Positions 1 through 6,033 of a stretch of DNA of 10,233 bases are shown here, piece by piece. A program made the translations under genes and the position numbers. Every line of letters starts with the position of its first letter. Within the stretch, counting starts at the first letter, position 1. This DNA comes from an uncultured Erysipelotrichaceae bacterium (lineage in GTDB: Bacteria; Bacillota_I; Bacilli_A; Erysipelotrichales; Erysipelotrichaceae). Under the pieces are notes generated by a model that was given only the letters and a program-made list of their open reading frames with translations, did not search any database and was not told the origin of the DNA. The stretch covers positions 1 through 10,233 of the forward strand of contig CADBLN010000007.1 in the NCBI GenBank assembly GCA_902795525.1, given 5' to 3'.

Positions 1-393
1 AAAGAATTGTCCCAAATTGAAACTCCAGTCTTTGAGTATGACGATGATGGTGAAATAGTAGTTGATAAATACACTAAACTATACCCAAGCGAAAGTAAGC
101 ATACTCTTTGGTTCTTAGATGAAAAAAGCTATGAATACTTGCTAGATGTTGATCTATTGCTTTTAGACCCTATCATTAAGCAACTACCTATAGCTCAAAA
201 ACTCATTAAAGAATATGCAATACACCCATTTGATGCCAGTTACGATATGGATGAAATCAATTTGTATCAAGAACCTAGCTTTTCAAGCGTTATTGGGGAA
301 CAGCATCATCACCATCACCATGGACATGATGAAAATTGTGATTGCGAGGATTGCGATTGTGATGAATGTGAATGTGAACATCACCATCACTAG
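1..393 (+). CDS. Unknown protein with His-rich and CXC-rich metal-binding tail (5' partial)
   Basis: I do not recognise the family. The frame is open to the left edge. A TTG at 7 could in principle start it, but no SD is visible before it, so I treat the gene as entering from outside the window. The first ~100 residues are acidic and rich in Leu, Tyr and Asp, with no membrane segment or signal peptide. They look like a small cytosolic domain. The tail is striking: six consecutive His, Gly-His, a short acidic linker, three CXC units (CDCED, CDCDE, CECEH), then four His to the stop. That gives 11 His and 6 Cys within about 30 residues, all separated by Asp or Glu. His-rich ends are known in Ni/Zn/Co chaperones such as SlyD, HypB and UreE, and CXC clusters in metallothioneins. 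A metal-buffering or metal-delivery role is therefore an inference. The stop (391-393) overlaps the stop of the convergent sirtuin gene. Confidence 0.75.
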   Translation, partial: KELSQIETPVFEYDDDGEIVVDKYTKLYPSESKHTLWFLDEKSYEYLLDVDLLLLDPIIKQLPIAQKLIKEYAIHPFDASYDMDEINLYQEPSFSSVIGEQHHHHHHGHDENCDCEDCDCDECECEHHHH

Positions 394-1112
394 TTAACTT
401 TTAGCTGATTGAAAACAACTCCAACATTTTCATTAATAACTAATTCAGCAAACCCATCTTGTGGGGTTGCTGTTTTATTTACTACAACCAAATGTTTGCC
501 AGTAAAGTAATTGATTAAACCAGCAGCAGGATAAACCACTAGAGAAGTCCCTAGAATTATAAGACAATCTGCTTTAGATATGGCATTAACAGCTTGAAAC
601 ATAATTTCTTGATTTAACGGTTCTTCGTATAATACAACATCAGGTTTAACAATGCCGCCACACTCACAACGTACAATTCCCCTACTATTAAGTACGTGGT
701 CAACATCATATTCTCTATGGCATTTTTCACAATAATTTCTCAAGATTGACCCGTGTAGTTCTAAAACTCTACTGCTTCCAGCCATTTGATGTAAACCATC
801 AATATTCTGAGTTACCACTGTTATAACCTTGTTGCTTTTTTCAAACTCGGCAATTTTCTTATGACAAGCGTTTGGCTTTGCTTGCGGATAAATCATTTTA
901 TCTTTGTAAAACTCAAAAAACTCTTCAGTGTGTGCATAGAAAAAAGAATGAGAGATAATGTGTTCTGGTGGATATTTGTACTTTAGATTATACAATCCAT
1001 CTTGACTTCTAAAATCTGGAATGCCACTTTCAGTCGATACCCCAGCACCCGTGAAGAAAACTATGTTGTGACTGTCGTCTAATATTTTTTGTAGTTCTTC
1101 TACCTTATCCAT
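390..1112 (-). CDS. cobB: Sir2-family NAD-dependent protein deacylase (sirtuin)
   Basis: Sirtuins remove acyl groups from lysines using NAD+, giving nicotinamide and O-acyl-ADP-ribose. The protein is 240 aa, usual for bacterial single-domain Sir2. Visible motifs are GAGVSTESGIPDFRS at 22-36 (NAD binding), TQNID at 101-105, catalytic His120 in LELHGS, zinc-ligand Cys128/Cys131 (CEKC) and Cys149/Cys151 (CEC), KPDVVLYEE at 156-164, GTSL at 188-191 and VNK at 211-213. The second zinc pair is spaced CXC rather than the common CXXC. The start ATG lies 20 bp after the stop of the phosphodiester-glycosidase-like gene, with only a weak purine SD (AGAAGAA), so it is probably the third gene of that operon. 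The 3' end overlaps the convergent plus-strand gene by 4 bp. The substrate cannot be told from sequence. The family call is secure; the symbol is generic. Confidence 0.95.
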   Translation of the reverse strand: MDKVEELQKILDDSHNIVFFTGAGVSTESGIPDFRSQDGLYNLKYKYPPEHIISHSFFYAHTEEFFEFYKDKMIYPQAKPNACHKKIAEFEKSNKVITVVTQNIDGLHQMAGSSRVLELHGSILRNYCEKCHREYDVDHVLNSRGIVRCECGGIVKPDVVLYEEPLNQEIMFQAVNAISKADCLIILGTSLVVYPAAGLINYFTGKHLVVVNKTATPQDGFAELVINENVGVVFNQLKVN

Positions 1113-1132
1113 AATTCTTCTTTTTTCCCAAA

Positions 1133-2251
1133 CTACTTATAAACAATTGCATCAATTACGTAACGTTCACCACTATAACCCCAACCAGCTGGATGGTTAA
1201 TAATTTCACCATTAACAGTCATCATTGAACTACCACCACCATCTAGGTTAGCCGCATTAACGCAAAAATATCTTTCAAAAATCTTAACTAATTGTGGCAT
1301 GCTTGCACCTGAGTTACCATCTATTACCACAAATAAGATGATTCCATCTTCCCTTTGTCCAATAGCCGTTCTTGGTCTGACTCCTAAGCCGCCATTACCT
1401 GTATATTGTGCTGAAACACCATTAACTATCAAGAATGGAGACCAGTGTACGGCCCATCTTATATCATTTTTAATGACATCATTAATCCTGCCCCACTTCA
1501 AAAGTAAAACATTATCATTAGTCATACATACCAAAGGCTCATAAGTATATGAATTGTGTCTGATTTTCCCATCTGTTACCACAGAACCCATTGGTGAAAT
1601 TGTGTGGTCTTCATATAAATAATGCCCACCAGCATTAATTGCCACCTTTGCATCGGCACCAAACTGAGTCATTGTATTGCCATAACCTGTTGTTGACAAT
1701 ACTAAATTAACATTTTCAGGTTTATAGATTACTGCGATATACCCTTTAGTACCATCTTCATCAAAATTAATGATTTTATAGGTTTGTCCTTCGTCGTGTT
1801 GGACAATCTGTTTATCATAATCATTTCTATAATATCCAGTGTCTGGATTTTCAACAAATTGAATCTTGGAAGCATCAGTAGACCCTTCAACAGATACAAA
1901 GTTGTTATTTGATAAAACGGAAGAAATGGTTTTACTATCATAAAGAATATATGCTAGATACTTGTGTCTCCCTGTTGTAATTGCTGTAGTAATAAACCAA
2001 TCTCTAACAGTTTCAGAAGGTCCATAAAAAACATAAAAACAGATTAAGGCACAAATATCGACAACAATTAAGAAATATGTATACCAGCCTATTCTATGCC
2101 TTTTAATTCTTTTCTTTTTTTTCCCCTTATCTGTTGTTGGTGTTTCATTTTCTTCTTTCATCGCTTCATAATGAGGTGCATCTTTTTGGATATCATCAAT
2201 CAGTTCTTGAAATTCATCATAATTAAAATCTTGACTCATCTCATTTTTCAT
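1133..2251 (-). CDS. Membrane-anchored phosphodiester glycosidase family protein (NAGPA/DUF2233-like)
   Basis: The 372-aa protein has an acidic cytosolic N-terminus, a Lys/Arg cluster (KGKKKKRIKRHR, ~42-53) and one membrane helix at about 55-77. The rest should lie outside the cell. The C-terminal ~200 residues match the family of human NAGPA (the uncovering enzyme) and bacterial exopolysaccharide-linked DUF2233 proteins: AINAGGHY near 205, RPRTAIG before a hydrophobic strand and VIDG, then NLDGGGSS and a terminal YSGERYV-DAIVY segment. NAGPA cleaves a sugar from a phosphodiester. Bacterial members are tied to spore or cell-wall polymer processing, so action on a wall teichoic acid or capsule phosphodiester is plausible but inferred. 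The start ATG overlaps the TGA of the upstream gene (ATGA) and has a strong SD, AGGAGGTG, 8 nt away. This indicates translational coupling. The substrate is unknown. Confidence 0.87.
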   Translation of the reverse strand: MKNEMSQDFNYDEFQELIDDIQKDAPHYEAMKEENETPTTDKGKKKKRIKRHRIGWYTYFLIVVDICALICFYVFYGPSETVRDWFITTAITTGRHKYLAYILYDSKTISSVLSNNNFVSVEGSTDASKIQFVENPDTGYYRNDYDKQIVQHDEGQTYKIINFDEDGTKGYIAVIYKPENVNLVLSTTGYGNTMTQFGADAKVAINAGGHYLYEDHTISPMGSVVTDGKIRHNSYTYEPLVCMTNDNVLLLKWGRINDVIKNDIRWAVHWSPFLIVNGVSAQYTGNGGLGVRPRTAIGQREDGIILFVVIDGNSGASMPQLVKIFERYFCVNAANLDGGGSSMMTVNGEIINHPAGWGYSGERYVIDAIVYK

Positions 2252-3675
2252 TTTTCTGCACCTCCTGTTTCTTCATTAACAAGCTCTAAGAAATATGGAT
2301 TCTCAGCAGTTCCATCACCAGAAGCTATTTTTACATCGCCCTTTACACAGATTAAAGGCCTGATATATGTAGCTTTTGTAACAAATTGTTGATATAAATG
2401 GTTATACTCGTCCAAAACATATGTAAACTCTGATGAATTTGGAACCTTTTCCATAAGAGCGATGTTAGGATGTGTATTCAAAAATAATGTTGAAGTATTT
2501 GGTAAGCCTACATATGCATTTATCTTTTCCTCAAATGCATCATGATAATCATAGTCATGTTCTTCTAATAGTGTCCCAGAATTCCAGTCATGTTGAAGAC
2601 AAATTGTCTCATATGATTGCAGAGATTTTAAGAAACTATCATTTAAATATGCCCCAATACCATTTGAGGTATTATAAGTTGTGTTAGAACCAAATGCCAT
2701 ACTAACTGGGTCACCATTTTCATTTCTGATATAATCATTTAGAAACAATTCGGCATTTCCATTTTCATCAACACGTACAACCCTCCATAGTTTATCACTA
2801 TAGTTAATATACTGGGCCACGCTCAAATCAGAAACCGTTTCTCTTTCTTCAGTATAAACGACAAATGGCTTTTCCAGTGTTCCTTCTCCTGCCGAAACTT
2901 TAACACCACTAGTTAAGGTAATTACAGGCCTAATTCCAATAAACTGAGTATCGCGATTTCCAATTGAAACAGCACCATCACTATTCACAAACCAAAAGTT
3001 TCCATCTTCATTGTTGGTCGATAACCAGAATTCATCCTTTGTATTTACATAGCTTTCATTGCCACCCATCGTGGAATAATCATCAAATGTTAATAAAGCA
3101 ACTTTATAGTTAGATGTAGTTAGTTTGCAACTGGTTAAACCAGCTTCATCAACTCTGTCTACACATGTTTTAGTATTTACTAAACTACCTTGATAATCTT
3201 CCAGTGACTTTTCATAGATGCCCGAATACTCATCCCCTTCAACAACATTAAGCCATCTGAATAAAGCAGTCTCGGTAAAATCTTCCTTTGGAGTCACAAT
3301 TGATAATCCCTCAATTGTCATATCTACCATTCTAGTTTCACCATCAGCATTTACATCCAAAACCCTAAATACTCTGCCTGAATAAAGCACATAATTATAC
3401 TTTGGATTATTTATAAATGTATAAGTGCCATCCTTATTCGATAAAAAATTGTCAATATCAGTAATGCCTTTTTCAACTAGAACCTCTCGCAACAAAGCCT
3501 CTTCTTTTTCCGCAATTTCTGAATACTGTCCATCAAAGATCAACTTGTATTTATAACCTCTAAAGATTAAAAAACCCACAATCAAACTAACCAAGATTGT
3601 GTTCATAATTTGAAATGCTATCTGTGGAACTCCCAGTGGGAGTTTTTTCTTCTTTGGACTAATTCTTTTTATCAT
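2248..3675 (-). CDS. Membrane-anchored extracellular protein with duplicated domain (unknown function)
   Basis: I have no confident function for this 475-aa protein. It has a Lys-rich N-terminus (ISPKKKKLP), a single membrane helix at ~18-38, a possible short coiled region (~50-75), and then two copies of one domain. Copy A spans about 93-274 and copy B about 287-464. Both open with a YxxYSxxxxRV pattern (LYSGRVFRVLDV, NYSDKLWRVVRV). Both end with a near-identical block (IRPVITLTSGVKVSAGEGT at 248-266; IRPLICVKGDVKIASGDGT at 438-456) followed by an NP/KP-F/Y strand. That ending recalls DUF6273-like extracellular modules found in many Firmicutes surface proteins, from memory only. It shares anchor architecture with the next gene and is coupled to it by ATGA, so the two may form one surface complex. 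The start is the ATG after a good promoter, but no clear SD precedes it. Confidence 0.85.
   Translation of the reverse strand: MIKRISPKKKKLPLGVPQIAFQIMNTILVSLIVGFLIFRGYKYKLIFDGQYSEIAEKEEALLREVLVEKGITDIDNFLSNKDGTYTFINNPKYNYVLYSGRVFRVLDVNADGETRMVDMTIEGLSIVTPKEDFTETALFRWLNVVEGDEYSGIYEKSLEDYQGSLVNTKTCVDRVDEAGLTSCKLTTSNYKVALLTFDDYSTMGGNESYVNTKDEFWLSTNNEDGNFWFVNSDGAVSIGNRDTQFIGIRPVITLTSGVKVSAGEGTLEKPFVVYTEERETVSDLSVAQYINYSDKLWRVVRVDENGNAELFLNDYIRNENGDPVSMAFGSNTTYNTSNGIGAYLNDSFLKSLQSYETICLQHDWNSGTLLEEHDYDYHDAFEEKINAYVGLPNTSTLFLNTHPNIALMEKVPNSSEFTYVLDEYNHLYQQFVTKATYIRPLICVKGDVKIASGDGTAENPYFLELVNEETGGAEK
3628..3648 (+). other. Hairpin plus T-run inside the 5' coding region (plus-strand terminator-like)
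   Basis: A perfect 7-bp stem (AACTCCC / GGGAGTT) with a 3-nt AGT loop is followed on the plus strand by a short T-run. It has the shape of an intrinsic terminator for antisense transcription. It sits at codons ~10-16 of the minus-strand gene, so it would also form a hairpin in that mRNA. It may be a chance product of the coding sequence. Confidence 0.3.
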
Positions 3676-3682
3676 AAAAACA

Positions 3683-3696
3683 GACTTTAAAAAGTC
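3683..3696 (-). other. Small leader hairpin directly before the ATG, no SD
   Basis: The predicted short leader consists of the inverted repeat GACTTTTTAAAGTC (5-bp stem, TTTA loop) followed by TGTTTTT and the ATG. No purine-rich SD is visible. The hairpin may protect the 5' end or influence initiation. The stem is weak and AT-rich, so confidence is low. Confidence 0.3.
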
Positions 3697-3704
3697 GCAT
3701 ATTG

Positions 3705-3733
3705 ATTATATTATACACAATAATATATTTCAA
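3705..3733 (-). promoter_or_regulatory. Sigma-A-type promoter for the three-gene operon
   Basis: On the minus strand, TTGAAA (3728-3733) is followed after exactly 17 nt by a perfect TATAAT (3705-3710). A second overlapping TATAAT sits at 3710-3715. Transcription should begin near 3698, giving a leader of only about 23 nt before the ATG at 3675. It lies just after the mgtE terminator, which fits an independent transcription unit. Confidence 0.7.
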
Positions 3734-3754
3734 ACAATTCCCACAACTTCACAC

Positions 3755-3785
3755 AAAAAAAGACGTCATACAATGTGCATGACGT
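3755..3785 (-). terminator. Intrinsic terminator of mgtE, containing its stop codon
   Basis: On the minus strand ACGTCAT (3779-3785) pairs with ATGACGT (3763-3769). A G-U and a C-G pair extend the stem around an ACATT loop, and seven U follow at 3755-3761 after one C. The TGA stop of mgtE (3766-3768) lies within the 3' arm of the stem. Confidence 0.8.
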
Positions 3786-5157
3786 TTATTAGTAATATCC
3801 AGGCTAAACCATAATAAGAAACAACGGCCACCAAGTCATTTATTGTTGTAATGAATGGACCACTGGCTACAGCTGGATCTATTCCAATTTTTGTGAAGGC
3901 AATTGGAACAACTGTTCCCACTAAGCTCGATACTAACATAGCTACTAGTAATGCAACTCCAACACATGCCGATATGGAAAAGGCATGCAGCATATCATAG
4001 TTCTTAAAAATATGTACGTATAAACCAATAAAGATAAAAGCGGCTGTCCCCAAAAGCAAACCATTGACCAAACCCACTTTAACTTCTTTAAGCACAAGGC
4101 CAACTTTTTGTTTAGAAGTCACATCCTCATCCATTAAAACTCTAATTGTTACTGCCAATGACTGAGTTCCTACATTTCCAGCCATATCTAATACTAGCGA
4201 TTGAAAACAAACTATTATCGCAATCTGTGCCACTACCTCTTCAAAGATTCCAACTACAGAAGAAACCAATAAGCCCAGGACTAATAAAGCCCCCAACCAT
4301 GGTAAACGCTTTTTCATGCTATCAATAATTGACTCATTTAAGTCTTCTTCACTGGTCAAACCACCGAGCTTTACATAATCATCACTTAATTCATCATCAA
4401 CTGTTTCAATGATGTCTTGTGCAGTTAAAACGCCTAACAATTCATTTTTATCATTGATGACTGGCAAAGTTAAAGAAGCATAATCTTTAATGTCTTCCAA
4501 ACAATCTTCAATTCTATCGTGGTCATGTAACACTGGGTAATTGGTAATGATTAACTTGTCTAGATCTTCATTTGCCCTTGCCCTAATCAAATCTCTTAAA
4601 GGAATTTCGCCATAAAACAAGTCATTTTCATCTAAAACATATAAAGTATCTATGTTGTCATTTTCATCTGATTGCTTAATCAATTGTCGCATTGCCTCTT
4701 TTATTGTTAGGTCACGGTGAATAACAATATAATTGGTAGTCATCTTACTACCAATCTCATCATCATCATAGGCTTGGATCATCTTAATATCTTTAGAGGT
4801 CTTTTTACTTAAAAGATTTACTAGTTTTTCTTCATATTCATCATCAATTTGTTCCAATAAATCTACTGCATCATCAGCATCCATCTCTTCAATGATTGCA
4901 GCTGCATCATTAAGATTTATTTCTGAAATATAAGCATCTACATCATCAAGATATGAGAAAACATCAGCTGTTCTTTCAATGCCTATGATTTGGTAAAGAG
5001 TTAACCTTTCGCTTTTTGTCAGTTCAGCTAAAGCATTAGATATATCATTATCATGGTAATCTTCTAAAGCCTCCCTTAACTTACGAGGTTGTTTTACCGT
5101 TCTTATTAATTCGATAATGCTATTAATTGTTTCGTCTTGTAAAAAATCTTTACTCAT
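3766..5157 (-). CDS. mgtE: Magnesium transporter MgtE
   Basis: MgtE is a homodimeric Mg2+ channel/transporter gated by cytosolic Mg2+ sensing. The 463-aa protein has the full architecture. An acidic helical N domain (~10-125; EEMDADDAVDLLEQI is typical) is followed by two CBS domains (~130-190, ~195-255) and a connecting helix. About five membrane helices follow from ~285. The membrane part carries DMAGNVGTQSLAV and the closing SGPFITTINDLVAVVSYYG, whose Asp corresponds to the conserved pore acidic residue of the family. I start at ATG 5157, not the TTG two codons upstream: AGGGGG is 9 nt from the ATG but only 3 nt from the TTG. It has its own terminator, and deoD upstream is also terminated, so it is probably monocistronic. 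The ~90-bp upstream gap is too short for an M-box riboswitch, so control may be mainly at the protein level. Confidence 0.97.
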   Translation of the reverse strand: MSKDFLQDETINSIIELIRTVKQPRKLREALEDYHDNDISNALAELTKSERLTLYQIIGIERTADVFSYLDDVDAYISEINLNDAAAIIEEMDADDAVDLLEQIDDEYEEKLVNLLSKKTSKDIKMIQAYDDDEIGSKMTTNYIVIHRDLTIKEAMRQLIKQSDENDNIDTLYVLDENDLFYGEIPLRDLIRARANEDLDKLIITNYPVLHDHDRIEDCLEDIKDYASLTLPVINDKNELLGVLTAQDIIETVDDELSDDYVKLGGLTSEEDLNESIIDSMKKRLPWLGALLVLGLLVSSVVGIFEEVVAQIAIIVCFQSLVLDMAGNVGTQSLAVTIRVLMDEDVTSKQKVGLVLKEVKVGLVNGLLLGTAAFIFIGLYVHIFKNYDMLHAFSISACVGVALLVAMLVSSLVGTVVPIAFTKIGIDPAVASGPFITTINDLVAVVSYYGLAWILLINVMHIV

Positions 5158-5182
5158 TACCAAAATCCCCCTACGTTTTAAT

Positions 5183-5210
5183 TCTATAATAATTTTGAAT
5201 TTCTTCTCAA
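5183..5210 (-). promoter_or_regulatory. Possible mgtE promoter
   Basis: On the minus strand TTGAGA (5205-5210) and TATAGA (5183-5188) are 16 nt apart, between the deoD terminator and the mgtE SD. The -10 match is partial. The location after a terminator supports a promoter somewhere here. Confidence 0.4.
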
Positions 5211-5222
5211 CCTTTTTAACAC

Positions 5223-5246
5223 AAAAAAACCAGCCATCTGGCTGGT
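5223..5246 (-). terminator. Intrinsic terminator of deoD
   Basis: A perfect 7-bp stem, ACCAGCC / GGCTGGT, with a 4-nt loop lies just after the deoD stop. On the minus strand it is followed by a run of six to seven U. This is the cleanest terminator in the window and separates deoD from mgtE. Confidence 0.9.
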
Positions 5247-5254
5247 ATTTCTCT

Positions 5255-5965
5255 TTAATAATTCAAAGCTGTTTCTAGTGCTATTTCCATCATTTTAGTG
5301 AAAGATAATTGTCTTTCTTCAGGTGTTGTTGCTTCATGAGTTACCATTGAGTCAGAAACAGTTAATAAGCATGCAGCCTTCTTACCTAAATGCTTAGCAT
5401 TATGGAATAATGCAAAAGACTCCATCTCTGCACAAACACAGCCATACTCTGCAGCTTTTTCTTTCTCTGTTGGATCATCACCATAGAACACATCAGATGA
5501 ATTAATTGGAGCATAAACAACATCATATCCCAACTTTTTAGCTGCTTCCAGAATATGTTCATTCAGTTCTTCACTAGGATATTTAACATCACTTGGATCA
5601 CCATTTTGAGTTTTGCCATAACTTGATGAGCTATAAGCAAACTTTGCCAATACTAAGTCATAAATCTTTACTTCTGGCACCATAGATCCTGTTGAGCCAA
5701 TTCTAATAATGGCATCTACATCGTAGAAGTTAAATAGTTCATAAGAATAAATGCCAATACTTGGCATGCCCATGCCGCTTCCCATTACTGAAACACGATG
5801 ACCTTTGTATGTACCGGTATAGCCCAGCATACCTCTTACATGGTTGAATTCAACAGGGTTTTCCAAATAAGTTTCCGCAACAAACTTAGCTCTTAATGGA
5901 TCTCCTGGCATTAAAACAATTTTAGCGATATCTCCTTTATTCGCCGAATTATGTGGTGTTCCCAT
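5255..5965 (-). CDS. deoD: Purine nucleoside phosphorylase, DeoD type
   Basis: DeoD splits purine (deoxy)ribonucleosides with phosphate into base and (deoxy)ribose 1-phosphate for salvage. The family forms cytosolic homohexamers. The 236 aa match the usual length. Family residues are in place, numbered with the initiator Met: His5 in TPH, which reaches into the neighbouring subunit, Gly21 and Arg25 in MPGDPLR, Arg44 in VRGMLG, Arg88 and Ser91 in IRIGSTGS, Met181-Glu182 in AEMES, and the catalytic pair Asp205 (TVSD) and Arg218 (EERQ). The first five residues and GTYKGHRVSVMG are also characteristic. The start ATG has a strong SD, AGGAGG, 7 nt upstream. It follows the histidine kinase gene after 68 bp, which holds a possible promoter, and a strong terminator closes it. 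It is probably a single-gene unit; no other deo genes are adjacent. Confidence 0.97.
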   Translation of the reverse strand: MGTPHNSANKGDIAKIVLMPGDPLRAKFVAETYLENPVEFNHVRGMLGYTGTYKGHRVSVMGSGMGMPSIGIYSYELFNFYDVDAIIRIGSTGSMVPEVKIYDLVLAKFAYSSSSYGKTQNGDPSDVKYPSEELNEHILEAAKKLGYDVVYAPINSSDVFYGDDPTEKEKAAEYGCVCAEMESFALFHNAKHLGKKAACLLTVSDSMVTHEATTPEERQLSFTKMMEIALETALNY

Positions 5966-6006
5966 CTAATTACCTCCTATTATTTACATGGTTTAATTAA
6001 CTTAAA

Positions 6007-6033
6007 ATTATCATAACTAAACACTCTTTTCAA
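6007..6033 (-). promoter_or_regulatory. Possible deoD promoter
   Basis: On the minus strand TTGAAA (6028-6033) directly follows the kinase stop codon. GATAAT (6007-6012) lies 15 nt further on, and TAATTT would be at 17 nt. The spacing is not ideal. No terminator was found between the kinase and deoD, so read-through is also possible. Confidence 0.35.

Noticed and set aside
301..393. His6 run as an engineered purification tag or vector join
   Set aside because: Mixed cat/cac codons, a GH break, a CXC repeat and a second His4, with normal genomic sequence after the stop and no vector sequence, point to a natural tail.
2096..2392. 98-codon plus-strand frame rich in Phe and Ile
   Set aside because: It spans the antisense of the Lys-rich and membrane region of the glycosidase-like gene and the end of its neighbour. 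AT-rich Lys codons read backwards give Phe, so it is a shadow.
5164..5254. M-box (ykoK) Mg2+ riboswitch upstream of mgtE
   Set aside because: The gap is about 90 bp and includes the deoD terminator. It is too short for the ~160-nt M-box, and no conserved element was seen.
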